Shown: positions 43,861-53,456 of the stretch, piece by piece
How the letters are laid out: each line of letters starts with the position of its first letter
Numbering within the stretch: position 1 is the first letter of the stretch
Source: Palsa-504 sp963790065
GTDB taxonomy: Bacteria; Actinomycetota; Actinomycetes; Streptosporangiales; Streptosporangiaceae
DNA length: 64,000 nucleotides
NCBI GenBank assembly: GCA_963790065.1
Contig: CAWBNK010000005.1
Span: 372,001 to 436,000 of the forward strand
Direction of reading: 5' to 3'
Notes under the pieces: model-generated
Told to the model about the DNA's origin: nothing
The model's input: only the letters and a program-made list of their open reading frames with translations
Database searches by the model: none
Translations under genes and position numbers: made by a program

Positions 43861-44457
43861 ATGCACCTTCCCGTTTTCTCCCCGCGGCGGCTGACCGGCG
43901 CGGCCGCCATCGCCTGCGCCGCGGCGCTGGTACCGGCGGCCGCGCTGGCCGCCCCCTCCGCCCCCGCGGCGCATGACGCCACGGCCAGCGCGAGCTGCGC
44001 GACACCCGAGCTGGTGGTCTGGCTGAACGTGCCGCCGGGCCACGACTACGCCGGCGGCGCCTACTACGACCTGGAGTTCACCAACTTGTCCGGGCATGCG
44101 TGCACGCTCCGCGGCTACCCCGGGGTCTCGGCGGTCAGCCTCACCGGCCGCCAGCTGGGCAGCCCGGCCGGCTGGGGCAGCCCCAAGACCACCACGGTCA
44201 CGCTCGCCAGCGGCCGCACCGCGACCGCAGAACTGCAGATCGCGGACACGGGCAACTACAGCCAGTGCTTCCAGCGGCTCCCGCAGGGCCCGGGAATGCC
44301 CGGGCTCTTGCCCACAGCGGCCGGGCTGCGTATCTACCCGCCGGACCAGACCGCCGCCACGGTGATCCCCTACCCGCTGCACGCATGCGCGCACACCGGA
44401 CCGGTCTGGATCCACGCCGGCCCGGTAACACCCGCAGGCCCCCCCACCGGCATCTGA
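43861..44457 (+). CDS. DUF4232 secreted protein
   Basis: A 198-aa exported protein. The signal peptide (RRLTGAAAIACAAALVPAAA, Ala-rich cleavage near residue 31) precedes a DUF4232 domain (ELVVWLNVPPGHDYAGGAYY, then LEFTNLSGHACTLRGYPGVS). The family is common in actinomycete cell envelopes and often has paired cysteines, here for example CATPELVV, HACTLRGYP, YSQCFQRL and HACAHTG. Function unknown. AAAGG lies upstream of the ATG. It is 100 bp after the FHA gene and may be co-transcribed. Confidence 0.88.
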   Translation: MHLPVFSPRRLTGAAAIACAAALVPAAALAAPSAPAAHDATASASCATPELVVWLNVPPGHDYAGGAYYDLEFTNLSGHACTLRGYPGVSAVSLTGRQLGSPAGWGSPKTTTVTLASGRTATAELQIADTGNYSQCFQRLPQGPGMPGLLPTAAGLRIYPPDQTAATVIPYPLHACAHTGPVWIHAGPVTPAGPPTGI

Positions 44458-44577
44458 CGTCCCGCCACCACAGCCCCCGGCCCTGCCCCCCCAGCCAGGA
44501 CGCCGACCACCACCCGGCCCGCCAGATCACCGTTCACCCCCCGACACGAAGGTCCCCGCGCACGTGGAACCGCTCGG

Positions 44578-44987
44578 CCTGTGGCCCGGCCGGCCCGGCC
44601 GCCGCCGGGTATCTGCTGGTCGGGTTGCTGGCGTGCGGGCGGTGCGGGCGCAAGCTGGAGTCAGCCTGGTCCAACGGCAAGCCCGCCTACCGGTGCCGCC
44701 ACGGCTACACCAGCGCCACCCGCCCCGACCCCGCCAGGGCGAAGAACACCTACGTCCGTGAAGATCAGATCCTCCCGCACCTGGCCGCCATCGCCATCCT
44801 GATCCGCCGGCCCAGCCAGACCCGGGCCGGCACCAGGCCGAGCCTGGCACGGGTAACGGCCCCCGCGCGGGCCGCGGACCTGATCGACAGCCTGCGCACC
44901 GCCGGCGTCACCCTCACCTACGACCCAGGCCAGCAGACCCTGCGCTGCAACGACGACATCGCTGTGACCATCGGGAACGGCCGCTAA
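44578..44987 (+). pseudogene. C-terminal fragment of a large serine recombinase
   Basis: The frame encodes LLVGLLACGRCGRKLESAWS, then YRCRHGYTSATRPDP and YVREDQILPHLAAIAI. This is the recombinase zinc-ribbon and coiled-coil end of large serine recombinases. The resolvase catalytic domain and recombinase domain are absent; upstream sequence in frame overlaps the DUF4232 gene. It is a leftover of an integrative element. Confidence 0.6.
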
Positions 44988-45245
44988 CTCACCCAGAACA
45001 CACTGCATTAGGAGGCCAGAAAAAAGAGAACGTCACCCGCCGCGGCCGGAGGCCGGGCCCGGGCGACAATCCCGCATGCCCGGAAACAGCAGGCTATGGG
45101 AATTTAACGTGTCCGAGGGGGACTGCACCCAAAGGGCAAACTCTGCTGGCCTGCGTATTCGTCCTCGACGAACCTCGATGGGAAGGCCAGGGCGGAGCAT
45201 GCGCGCGAGAACGCCCAGGATCAAGATTGACTCAGCGGGCGGAAG

Positions 45246-46211
45246 CTAGAGGTCGATGACGACCTTGCCGTGCACGTGCCGGCCGGCTTGAAGCTTGACC
45301 GCGGCGCGGATCTGCTCGACCGGGAAGCTTGCTGCGATGGGCACGCGGAGCTGGCCCGCCGCGACCAGGCGAGCGATTTCGTCTATGGCGCCGGGGGCGG
45401 CGTTAGCGCCGTTTGCCGGTGTGATTCCGTCGACTTGTGCGGCGATGGTGGTGATGCGCTCGTCCGGAACGCTAAGTTCTCGTGCCGCCTGCGCCGTCTC
45501 GGTCCCGTAGAGGTCGATGGCCGCGGTGACGCCGGCGGGGGCCAGGGCACGGAGCCGGCCGGCCAGGCCGTCGCCATAAGCGGCCGGCTCGGCTCCGAGG
45601 GCACGCAAGGCATCGGCCGATGTCGCTGATCCCGTCCCGATCACTCGCGCGCCCGCGAGGCGGGCGAGCTGCACGGCGAACACGCCGACCCCGCCTCCCG
45701 CGCCGCCGATGAGCAGCGTGTCGCCCGGGCCGGGTTTGACAACGGCGAGCGCGGCGGCCGCTGTGCACCCCCCTATAGCAAGGGTGGCGGCTGTGCGGTC
45801 GTCAACGCCGTCGGGGGTATGGTGCGCGTCGCCGCCCGCCGCGATGGTCCCTACCACGTCTATTACTACGTAGTCGGCGACCGCGCGGGACAGGGCGCCG
45901 CCGAACACCCGGTCGTCGGCCGCGAACTCGGTCACGCCGTCACCGACCTGGTCCACGACCCCGGCATAGTCGGTGCCGAACCCGGACGGCAGGCTCAAGC
46001 CGAATCGAGTGGCGGTCTGTGCGTCGGAGGTCATGAACCAGTCCATCGGGTTCAGTCCGGCCGCGGTAACTCGCACGCGGATCTGCCCCGGGCCGGCCTG
46101 CGGTGCGGGTACCTCACGGAGGTTCAGGACCTCGGGGCCGCCGAATGACTCGAGCTGGACCGCCCGGCTTGCGGTCGCCGACGTGCTGGCGCTCGGTTGT
46201 TGCATGCTCAC
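45246..46211 (-). CDS. NADP-dependent quinone oxidoreductase-like (MDR family)
   Basis: A 321-aa zinc-free medium-chain reductase. Text includes LESFGGPEVLNLREVPAPQA, VTAAGLNPMDWFMTS, FGTDYAGVVDQVGDGVTEFA and the nucleotide motif LLIGGAGGGVGVFAVQLARL. Such enzymes reduce quinones or enones with NADPH. GTG 46211 or ATG 46205 could start it; AAGGAG favours the latter slightly. It is divergent from the TetR gene at 46303, whose operator lies between them, so it is the likely regulated target. Confidence 0.9.
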   Translation of the reverse strand: MSMQQPSASTSATASRAVQLESFGGPEVLNLREVPAPQAGPGQIRVRVTAAGLNPMDWFMTSDAQTATRFGLSLPSGFGTDYAGVVDQVGDGVTEFAADDRVFGGALSRAVADYVVIDVVGTIAAGGDAHHTPDGVDDRTAATLAIGGCTAAAALAVVKPGPGDTLLIGGAGGGVGVFAVQLARLAGARVIGTGSATSADALRALGAEPAAYGDGLAGRLRALAPAGVTAAIDLYGTETAQAARELSVPDERITTIAAQVDGITPANGANAAPGAIDEIARLVAAGQLRVPIAASFPVEQIRAAVKLQAGRHVHGKVVIDL

Positions 46212-46255
46212 TTGTCTCCTTTGGCGGCGGATGAAGGCAGCGAGAAGCGGACTAT

Positions 46256-46292
46256 GCTCCGTTTATAAGGGGCACCGTACCATAATCGGAGC
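46256..46292. promoter_or_regulatory. candidate TetR operator between reductase and TetR genes
   Basis: GCTCCGTTTAT at 46256 and ATAATCGGAGC ending at 46292 form an inverted repeat (GCTCCG-W-TTAT arms) separated by about 15 bp. TATAAG inside may be a -10 element. It lies in the 90-bp divergent gap. Confidence 0.5.
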
Positions 46293-46302
46293 GTGATCCG
46301 TT

Positions 46303-46875
46303 TTGGCAGAGTCAGGAACTCGCGTGCTGCGAGCGGATGCGACTCGCAACCGAAACCAGCTCCTCGAAGCCGCGACCCGCGTGTTCGTGTCTGCCGGCAC
46401 CGAACCGTCAATGCGCGCGATCGCACGCGAAGCCGGGGTCGGCATCGCCACGCTCTACCGGCACTTCCCCACCCGCGAGTCTCTCGTCAACGCGGTCTAC
46501 CGCGATCAGGTCGCGCGGCTCACCGACGGCGCCCGCGAGCTACTCACCCAGCTTCCCCCGTCCGCGGCGCTGCGACGCTGGATGGAGCTGTTCGGGGACT
46601 GGATCGCGACCAAGAACGGCATGCTCGACACGCTGCTCGAGATGATCGAATCAGGCGAAATCACCCATGCCCAGACCCAGACCGAACTGCTCACCGCCAT
46701 CGACGAAATCCTCAACGCCGGCCGTGTGACGGGCGAACTCCGCGCCGACGTCACCGCCGAAGACATCGCTGCCAGCCTCATCGGCATCTTCACCGTGGCC
46801 CACCCGCCCGAACACGACGCCCGGGCAAGCCGCCTGCTGAACATCCTGATGGACGGCCTCCGACCTGCACCCTAA
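46303..46875 (+). CDS. TetR-family transcriptional regulator
   Basis: 190 aa. The HTH is at residues ~15-60 (RNRNQLLEAATRVFVSAGTE, then AIAREAGVGIATLYRHFPTR). The C-terminal helical domain resembles SbtR/TetR_C_21-type ligand domains (LRRWMELFGDWIATKNGMLD). The start is uncertain: TTG 46303 gives the full-length protein, with GGAG about 12 bp upstream. It faces the quinone reductase across an inverted repeat and is its probable repressor. The inducer is unknown. Confidence 0.88.
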   Translation: MAESGTRVLRADATRNRNQLLEAATRVFVSAGTEPSMRAIAREAGVGIATLYRHFPTRESLVNAVYRDQVARLTDGARELLTQLPPSAALRRWMELFGDWIATKNGMLDTLLEMIESGEITHAQTQTELLTAIDEILNAGRVTGELRADVTAEDIAASLIGIFTVAHPPEHDARASRLLNILMDGLRPAP

Positions 46876-47409
46876 ACCGCCCATCTGCCGCGTTCCAAGT
46901 ACCAACGCGCGTGCCCGCCTAACCCCCGCCCCCGGCCGCCTGCGCCAGCAGCGGCGCCATCACCTCCAGCTAGCGCCCTGACCGTCGCCAACGCCGAGCG
47001 GACACGCAGCACCACTCGCTCATGCCGCGGATCGTTCGTCATCTTGGTGGCGAAGCCGTTGTCGGGTCACGACGGAGTGACGGGCTTGCGGAGGTCGGCG
47101 TAGCGACAACAGCTGGCCAGCGCTTTGCATGTGTGACCCGTGGGACTGGTTGACGATGACTGTTACCGTTCTGCAATCTGAACCCGACTTGAACCCCCAT
47201 GGGCCTGACCTGCAGCCGAACGGGTGGGCACTTCGAGTTCTGTCGGCGGCTCGCCCCGTGCTGGACGGGCGCGGCGAGGTAACCGTGCGCCCTGAGGAGG
47301 TGATCGAGCCGGTCCGGATCATGGGGGTCCTGCACGCCGGGCACCATCAGTGGGATCGATACGGTAGACACGCCTCTGGCCCGGGCGCTGATCACTGGGG
47401 AGGAACCTG
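46876..47409. other. intergenic, no gene seen
   Basis: About 530 bp. The segment 47150-47260 has tRNA-like words on the minus strand (GGGGGTTCAAGTC) but no closed arms. Other frames lack start signals. Confidence 0.35.
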
Positions 47410-48336
47410 ATGACCGACTGGAAGCCGGCGATGCGGGTGCCCGACCCGGCGGTGCGCGTCCTCGAAAAGCGCTTCCGGCCCTATGTGCTGCCCCTGGCCA
47501 AGCTGGAGCGGCTGGCCACCGGGTGCCGCTGGGCCGAGGGCCCGGTCTGGTTCGGCGACCACCGGACGCTGGTTTGGAGCGACATCCCCAACGACCGGAT
47601 GCTGCGCTGGGACGCGGCCAACGAGACGCTGTCGGTGTTCCGCCAGCCGTCCAACTACGCCAACGGCAACACCCGGGACCAGCAAGGACGGCTGGTCACC
47701 TGCGAGCACGGCGGCCGCCAGGTTACCCGCACCGAGCACGACGGCACGATTACCGTGCTGGCCGACAGCTACCAGGGCAAGCGGCTGAACGCGCCCAACG
47801 ACGTGGTCGTGGCGGCCGACGGGGCGGTCTGGTTCAGCGACCCGGTCTTCGGCATCCTCGGTGACTACGAGGGCTACCGGGCCGAGCCGGAGCTGCCGAC
47901 AAATTTGTACCGGCTCGGCCCGGACGGCCGCCTCAACGCCGCGGCCGAACTGCGCTCACCCAACGGCCTGGCCTTCTCCCCAGACGAATCGGTGCTGTAC
48001 GTGGTCGAGTCGCGGGCCGTCCCGCACCGCCGGATTGTCGCCTACGACGTGCGGGACGGTTCGCTGGGCGAGCAGCGCCCGTTCATCGACTGCGGCGACG
48101 GCACTCCGGACGGGCTGCGGATCGACGAGGACGGCAACCTGTGGTGCGGCTGGGGCGGTGGCGAGGGATTGGACGGGGTCCGCGTCTTCGCCCCCGACTC
48201 CACCCCTATCGGCCACATCGACCTGCCCGAGCGATGCGCCAACCTCGCCTTCGGCGGCCGCGCCCGCAACCGCCTGTTCCTGGCCGCCCACAGCTCTCTG
48301 TACGCTCTCTACGTCAACGTCCGCGGCGTCCGCTAG
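47410..48336 (+). CDS. SMP-30/gluconolactonase-family protein
   Basis: A 308-aa six-bladed beta-propeller lactonase. RWAEGPVWFGDHRTLVWSDI gives the first metal Glu, RLNAPNDVVVAADGAVWFSD the Asn and Asp, and LRSPNGLAFSPDE and CGDGTPDGLRIDEDGNLWCG further ligand positions. The family opens sugar lactones or related esters with a divalent metal. GGGGAGGA lies just upstream of ATG 47410. No export signal. No sugar operon lies beside it, so the lactone is unknown. Confidence 0.9.
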   Translation: MTDWKPAMRVPDPAVRVLEKRFRPYVLPLAKLERLATGCRWAEGPVWFGDHRTLVWSDIPNDRMLRWDAANETLSVFRQPSNYANGNTRDQQGRLVTCEHGGRQVTRTEHDGTITVLADSYQGKRLNAPNDVVVAADGAVWFSDPVFGILGDYEGYRAEPELPTNLYRLGPDGRLNAAAELRSPNGLAFSPDESVLYVVESRAVPHRRIVAYDVRDGSLGEQRPFIDCGDGTPDGLRIDEDGNLWCGWGGGEGLDGVRVFAPDSTPIGHIDLPERCANLAFGGRARNRLFLAAHSSLYALYVNVRGVR

Positions 48337-48432
48337 CGACCCGTTCGGGCCCGAGGATGCCTGAAGCCCCCCGCAGACGCACTCACTCCGGCCCGGCGCG
48401 ACCTGGAGCTTTTCCGCGCGGCCGGTGCGGAG

Positions 48433-49038
48433 TTATCTGACGCGGCGGTAGCGGATGTGGGTAGTCAGCGGTGAGTGAAGCACCTCGGCGGGTTCGAAGC
48501 CGAAGGATTCAACCCCGTCGAAGATGCGCTCGCCCGAACCGAGCAGGACCGGTGCGATGTCGAGGGTGAGCTCGTCGATCACGCCAGCGATCAGTGCCTG
48601 CCGGACGGTCGAGGCCCCGCCGGCGATGTCCACGCCGTTGTCCCCGGCGGCCTGGCACGCTGCGGAGTAGGCCGCGTCGAAGCCCGCGGTGACAAAGTGG
48701 AAGGTCGTCCCGCCGTCCATCTGGATCGGGTCATGTCCGTGATGGGTCAACACGAATACCGGCGCGTGATACGGCGGTTCGGGGCCCCACCATCCGGTCC
48801 ATTCCTCACCCCAGTCCCCGCGGATCGGGCCGAACATGTTCCGGCCCATCACGTACGCGCCCCGCGGGCGCATGAGCCACTCGTTCGCGGCCTTGTCGGC
48901 ATCGTTGGCTCGCGGGTCGCCGATATGCCAGCCGTGCAGCTCCCGCCCCCGCTTGCCCAGAGGGTCCTCGCGACTCTGGTCCGGCCCGGCGACGAAGCCG
49001 TCAAGCGACATCGACATGTGGCAGGTGGTGTCCGGCAT
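48433..49038 (-). CDS. dihydrofolate reductase-family protein (RibD C-terminal fold)
   Basis: A 201-aa NADPH-binding reductase of the DHFR/RibD-C fold. MSMSLDGFVAGPDQS at the N-terminus, AYVMGRNMFGPIRGDWGEEW and DNGVDIAGGASTVRQALIAG for cofactor binding, and DELTLDIAPVLLGSGERIFD are all standard. This subgroup is not a true folate enzyme and usually has no assigned substrate. The start at 49038 follows AGGAGG with a seven-base spacer. It is convergent with the SMP-30 gene. Confidence 0.9.
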   Translation of the reverse strand: MPDTTCHMSMSLDGFVAGPDQSREDPLGKRGRELHGWHIGDPRANDADKAANEWLMRPRGAYVMGRNMFGPIRGDWGEEWTGWWGPEPPYHAPVFVLTHHGHDPIQMDGGTTFHFVTAGFDAAYSAACQAAGDNGVDIAGGASTVRQALIAGVIDELTLDIAPVLLGSGERIFDGVESFGFEPAEVLHSPLTTHIRYRRVR

Positions 49039-49450
49039 CGCGAACCTCCTGAGTGACTGCGGCTTGCAGGCGGTCGTGCAGACGGTAGCAGGTGATGGCA
49101 AACCGTATCTGCTACACACGGGATGGTGACGCCCAGGTCAGACCAGCCGCGCTGGTCGCCCACGGTCTCCCTCGCCCGGCGCACGCCACCCGTGGTCACC
49201 GTGCCGCATACCGCCTCACCGAGGCCGTATCCGGCTCGCCGCGGTCATGGCCGCTGGCCGGCCAGGGGACGTCGTCGGTGCCTGGCGGTTGCTCAGCGCC
49301 GAGCCGGTCATTAGTGTGGAGGCAGCGTGCGAGGGCGCTGCCAGTCCGCGGGCAGGGATTTTCCCACCTCGAGCAGTAACCTCAGCGCACCAGACACGAC
49401 CAGCCTCTTTCCGGCCGGGCGAGCGGACCTCGGCGACGGAGGAGGTTGTG
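49039..49450. other. intergenic, no gene seen
   Basis: About 410 bp between divergent genes. No coding frame is convincing. It should hold the promoters of the reductase (minus) and the ankyrin gene (plus), but no clear boxes were picked out. Confidence 0.35.
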
Positions 49451-50809
49451 ATGCCTGATCGTCATTTCGAGCTGCCGGCTCATCCGGACCTGGAGTACTA
49501 CCGCAAGCAGGCCAAGCACCTGCTGCGCTCGTACGAGGCGAGGGATAAGGCCGCCCGGGACCGGGCGGCCGAGGTGCTGGGTGACCGGGCCGCCGAGCGG
49601 TTCCTGCTCAGCGATGCCCAGTTCGTCCTGGCCCAGGAACACGGATTCCGGACCTGGGCCGAGTTCCGGGCCGACATCCAGCGCCAGCGCACTACCGGCG
49701 GCAGACCGCCCTCCCACCTGTGGGGGCAAGGGTCAGGCGGATATGCCTCGCAGGCCGACGGCCTGCTCACCGAGCTGCGCCGCGGCGACCCGGCCGCGCT
49801 GGCCCGGTTGCGGGCCTGTGTCCCCAGGTACGCCGCTGCCACCGATGCCTCCACCGCCGAGCTGCGCGACGCGCGGCTGATCATCGCCCGGGAACTCGGC
49901 TTCCCGACCTGGCGGGAGCTCGTGGAGGCCGCCGAGAAAGCCCAGCGCGATGACGCCGAACGCCAGGAGAGGTGGCGGCGCATGCGCCCGGAGGCCGAAG
50001 CCCTGCTGGCCGGCGACACCGCCCGGCTGGCCCAGCTGACCGCCGGGCAGGCCGACACCTTGCTGCAGATGCTCGCCATGCGGGAGCTCCTCGGTGCCAA
50101 GCTCGGCGAGGGACTCGGCGTGCCGCGTGCCGCCGTCGATGTGCTGATCGGCAAGGCCACCGGCCTGGACCTCCCGCTGCCCCAGGCCATCCGCGGCGAC
50201 CGGGTGGAGTACGTGCGCCTGCTGCTCGGCGCCGGCGCCGACACCGGCACCCGGACCGACGGCATCACGCCGCTGGAGACCGCCATCTACTCCGGCAGCG
50301 CGCGGATGGTCGACCTGCTCGCCGAGCACGGCATTGTCCCGGCGGCGCTCTGGACCTATGCCGCGTGCGGCCGGCTGGATCTGGTCCGGGCCTGTTTCGA
50401 TGCGGATGGCAGGCTGCGGCCCGACGCCGCGCTGCCGCGCCCCAACGTCGCCGACTTCTTCCCGATCCCAGCCCGGAACCCGGCGACCGACGATCCGGAG
50501 CAGATCATGGCCGAGGCCTTCGTCCACGCCTGTCAGCACGGCCGGACCGAGGTCGTGCGCTGGTTCCTCGACCGCGGCCTGAACCCCGACGTCACGCCCT
50601 ACTTCGGGCGGACCGGCCTGGTCTGGGCGGTCATGTCCCAGCAGCCGGAGGTGGCCGGCTTGCTCATGGAACGTGGCGCCGATCCGGCCCGCGGCGACGA
50701 GATGGTTCCCTTCGGCGCCAAGGCCCTCGTGGCCATACTCCTCGCCACCGACCAGCACGACCCCGTGGTCCGGCAACTCGACAAGCTGCTCAGGTCCCGG
50801 TCGCGCTGA
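49451..50809 (+). CDS. ankyrin-repeat protein
   Basis: 452 aa. The N-terminal ~170 residues are helical and repeat-like (LEYYRKQAKHLLRSYEARDK; two similar blocks end QEHGFRTWAEF and ARELGFPTWRELV). The C-terminal half has ankyrin-type repeats (DRVEYVRLLLGAGADTGTRT, TPLETAIYSGSARMVDLLAE, HGRTEVVRWFLDRGLNPDVT). Such proteins bind protein partners. ATG 49451 follows GGAGG at 49441-49445. No signal peptide. Alone in its neighbourhood; the partner is unknown. Confidence 0.87.
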   Translation: MPDRHFELPAHPDLEYYRKQAKHLLRSYEARDKAARDRAAEVLGDRAAERFLLSDAQFVLAQEHGFRTWAEFRADIQRQRTTGGRPPSHLWGQGSGGYASQADGLLTELRRGDPAALARLRACVPRYAAATDASTAELRDARLIIARELGFPTWRELVEAAEKAQRDDAERQERWRRMRPEAEALLAGDTARLAQLTAGQADTLLQMLAMRELLGAKLGEGLGVPRAAVDVLIGKATGLDLPLPQAIRGDRVEYVRLLLGAGADTGTRTDGITPLETAIYSGSARMVDLLAEHGIVPAALWTYAACGRLDLVRACFDADGRLRPDAALPRPNVADFFPIPARNPATDDPEQIMAEAFVHACQHGRTEVVRWFLDRGLNPDVTPYFGRTGLVWAVMSQQPEVAGLLMERGADPARGDEMVPFGAKALVAILLATDQHDPVVRQLDKLLRSRSR

Positions 50810-50922
50810 GCCACCGTCGCAGGTGGTCGTGCGGGTCAGTCGGTGCTGGTGCGGCCGGCCGCGTCGGGCTGAGCGTCGGATTGGTCCAGCGGCGCGGCGC
50901 GTGTGGCCTCTACTCCGTAGGC

Positions 50923-51250
50923 ATGACGATCACCGAGGATATGCAAGACGCGATCCTCAAGGTCCCGGCGGATGCCTGGACCCCGGCTTACGACGCAGAC
51001 GAGCAGGTCAGGGACGGGGCCTGGGTCGCGGACATCACCGGCCTGCTGGACCTGTCCTCCTGGCCGGCCGGGATGCGGGTCATCGTCCGCAAAGAGCGCC
51101 CCGGGGCGCAGCTGCGGTTCACCGACCTCGACGGGCACCGGTTCACCGCGTTCGCCACCGACGCCAGGAAAGGCCAGCTCGCGGACCTGGAACTGCGGCA
51201 CCGCCGCCGGGTCCGCTGCGAGGAGCGGATCCGCTGCGCCAAGGACACAG
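50923..51250 (+). pseudogene. IS1380-family transposase fragment
   Basis: The frame encodes ITEDMQDAILKVPADAWTPA, then GAWVADITGLLDLSSWPAGM and DLELRHRRRVRCEERIRCAK before losing similarity at about 51250. This is the segment around the DDE/DxxE glutamate of IS1380-type transposases (RARCEDRIRCAKDTG-like). Two residues appear deleted in RKERPGAQLRF. N- and C-terminal parts are missing, so it is an inactive remnant. Confidence 0.65.
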
Positions 51251-51777
51251 TCCAGCCGTCATCCGCCTCAACGCTGCCCCACGGATCACGGTCATGGCGT
51301 CCGCGCCCCACGCGGACGCCCTGCGAATGGCTAGCCGACCGGATACCGGTCATGACATCCAAAGCTTCGACGCTCAGCTCAACCCCGACCTTAATTGGCT
51401 CGGCCACCGCCGGGGTCTGGAGCAGCACTACGCTATCTGCCAGTATGGTCGCCAGATCCTGCGCCGACGAGTGCCTACCTGAGCTGGATCGTTGCCGCGG
51501 GCGAAGATGACTTGGACCATGATGCCTTCCCCCAGGAACGCTCGCTTGTGCGAGAGCCGCACCGCCGCCATCCAGTGACCTTGCCGCGATGGGACACCGT
51601 CCGTCACTGAGTTTGGCAGCTACCGGGTTCAGGGCAGGGCGCGGTGCCGGGCGTCGGGCGGTTGGCCGGCTGGCGGGCGAGCATCGGCCTGACGGCCTGA
51701 CAGCGGCGCCCCGCACAAGGAGATCCGCTAATACAGGCACAATCACGAAAGAGGGTCTAACACAGGCACAATGGGGT
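51251..51777. other. intergenic, no gene seen
   Basis: About 530 bp after the transposase remnant. ACAGGCACAAT occurs twice about 30 bp apart (near 51734 and 51760) just before the membrane-protein start and may belong to its promoter. No gene is supported. Confidence 0.35.
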
Positions 51778-52473
51778 ATGACACCGGGCCCGAAGCCAGC
51801 CGTTGAGCCCCCGGCGACGCCGGTCCCGGCCGCGCGGGGTGAGCACTGGTGGCCGGTGGCGCTGGCGATCGTGGTCGCCGCGTTTCTGCACGTGGCGCTA
51901 CCCGCGAAGTACCGGGTGAACCCTCCCTGGGTGGTCCCGGCCGTGCTGCTGGCGTTGCTGGCTGCCCTGATCGTGGGGGACCCGGGCCGCATCGACCGGC
52001 AGAAAACCTGGCTGCGGATCGTCACCGGCGCCGTGATCGCCTTCCTCACAGTGGCGAACCTGCTGGCCGCCGTCCGCCTGTTCCATGACATCCTCACCAA
52101 CAACAAGCTGTTCGCCAGCAACGCCACCGGGCTGCTGGCTACCGGCGGGGTGCTCTGGGCCACGAACGTGATCGCGTTCGCGCTGTGGTACTGGGATCTG
52201 GATCGCGGCGGCGCCGCCGCCCGCACGCACCATCCGCAGGCGAACCCGGCGTTCATCTTCCCGGAGATGCTGCACACCCAGTACGTGCCGGCCACCTGGG
52301 TGCCGAAGTTCGTCGACTACCTGTCGCTGGGCTTCTGGACCGCCACCGCGTTCAGCCCCACCGACATCTCCGCGATCAAGCCGTGGGCCAAGCTGCTGAT
52401 GATCACCGAGGCGGCCGTGTCCCTCGGCATCGCCGGGCTCGTGATCGCCCGCGCGATCAACATCCTGGCATAA
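51778..52473 (+). CDS. conserved integral membrane protein
   Basis: 231 aa with five to six membrane helices (WPVALAIVVAAFLHVALPAK, WVVPAVLLALLAALIVGD, IVTGAVIAFLTVANLLAAVR). The C-terminal region VPKFVDYLSLGFWTATAFSPTD followed by WAKLLMITEAAVSLGIAGLV is a recognisable signature of an uncharacterised actinomycete and proteobacterial membrane family, with a pore-like TAFSPTD loop. No enzyme motif is seen. The ATG at 51778 lacks a strong ribosome site and could be leaderless (CACAAT seven bases upstream). Confidence 0.8.
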   Translation: MTPGPKPAVEPPATPVPAARGEHWWPVALAIVVAAFLHVALPAKYRVNPPWVVPAVLLALLAALIVGDPGRIDRQKTWLRIVTGAVIAFLTVANLLAAVRLFHDILTNNKLFASNATGLLATGGVLWATNVIAFALWYWDLDRGGAAARTHHPQANPAFIFPEMLHTQYVPATWVPKFVDYLSLGFWTATAFSPTDISAIKPWAKLLMITEAAVSLGIAGLVIARAINILA

Positions 52474-52640
52474 CAGCCGCGAATTACCGCCGGCTGGCAT
52501 GCTTGGCATCAAGACCGGACTGTCCGGAATGCACGCCTGCTCCGCGCGTCCGGTAAGGACCGCCAGCCTGCCGGGAGACACTTGCGCGATGGTGCGGAAC
52601 CTGCGGCCGCCTAACCTCGCCCTGCCCGATCGAGCTGATC

Positions 52641-52880
52641 TCAGCGGATCGGCGTCTGCCGGTCGATGATGCCGGCTGCCTGCCGCAGCGCGCGCAATCC
52701 ACTCTCGCGGCCCGACCTTCCGCAGCTCCTCCGCCAGCTCGGGGAGCAGCTCGCGCAACGGCGTCGGGTCCAGCACTCCCGGCTCGCCGTCGGCGTCGGC
52801 TACCCGTCCGGCTCTCGCGGCCTTGGCCGTGCGGCGCGCCTGGTCAGCGATATGGCCGACAACGATGCCGGTAAGGCACG
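52641..52880 (-). pseudogene. C-terminal relic of an unrecognised helical protein
   Basis: The minus strand reads GHIADQARRTAKAARAGRVA, then LDPTPLRELLPELAEELRKV and REWIARAAAG. A one-base frame change leads to GIIDRQTPIR and a stop at 52641. Composition is clearly protein-like, and the shift plus missing 5' end mark it as decayed. Family not recognised. Confidence 0.45.
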
Positions 52881-52902
52881 TTCCCTCAGCCAGGCTTACG
52901 TC

Positions 52903-52946
52903 CTAGCCCGAGTTTCCGATCGTGGAATCCCGGAAACTCGGGCTAG
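52903..52946. repeat. 16-bp perfect inverted repeat with 12-bp spacer
   Basis: CTAGCCCGAGTTTCCG (52903-52918) and CGGAAACTCGGGCTAG (52931-52946) are exact reverse complements. GGAAACTCGGGCTAG occurs once more at 60646-60660, at the inner edge of the 98-bp inverted repeat. This suggests a mobile-element terminus that recurs in the region. Confidence 0.6.
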
Positions 52947-53415
52947 CCGACGTACGGCCGACCGGCGTATCGGCGGTGGCACCTGGCTGGGTATCTTCAG
53001 ACGCCCGGATCCCCGGCTTCCGCAGGCTGGCCGGCATGACCCGTATCACGGGCAGGAACGCTTCCCGCCCGGCTCGATCTCCGCGGTGGTCACCTCTAAC
53101 TCGCGGTCCCGATTGTCCTGGCCCACGTGCCGTCATGCCAGGGGCTTCCGCTGGCGGCTGGTCGTCTCGGCCGCGATCGTGATGGCCGTGACATGGCGGG
53201 CCTATGCGATGCGTGCGTACCGCCGGCGAACCGATCTCCCGCACCAGATGGTGATCCTCCCCGCGGCCGGCTCGGTGTCCGCTGGGACGTGGCTGTCCTG
53301 TTGCCCGGCGAGCGCTGAAGTACCGCGCCGCTCCGGCGAGTGCCCGGTCGCGGTGCCCATGTCGAAGGCGGGCAGGCCGGGTTTGCGCCGCCTAGAGCGC
53401 GGCTGCTCCTGCTTC

Positions 53416-53431
53416 GCCTGCCAGGGCAGGC
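53416..53431 (-). terminator. hairpin after the ion-channel gene (copy 1)
   Basis: GCCTGCC-AG-GGCAGGC, a perfect 7-bp stem 26 bp beyond the channel stop on the minus strand. The same hairpin is at 63155-63170 in copy 2. Confidence 0.4.
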
Positions 53432-53456
53432 GGCCGGTCTTGGATCGTCCAGCGGG

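Noticed and set aside
47150..47260. tRNA-like words on the minus strand (GGGGGTTCAAGTC)
   Set aside because: The T-stem partners do not pair and no acceptor or anticodon arm could be closed.
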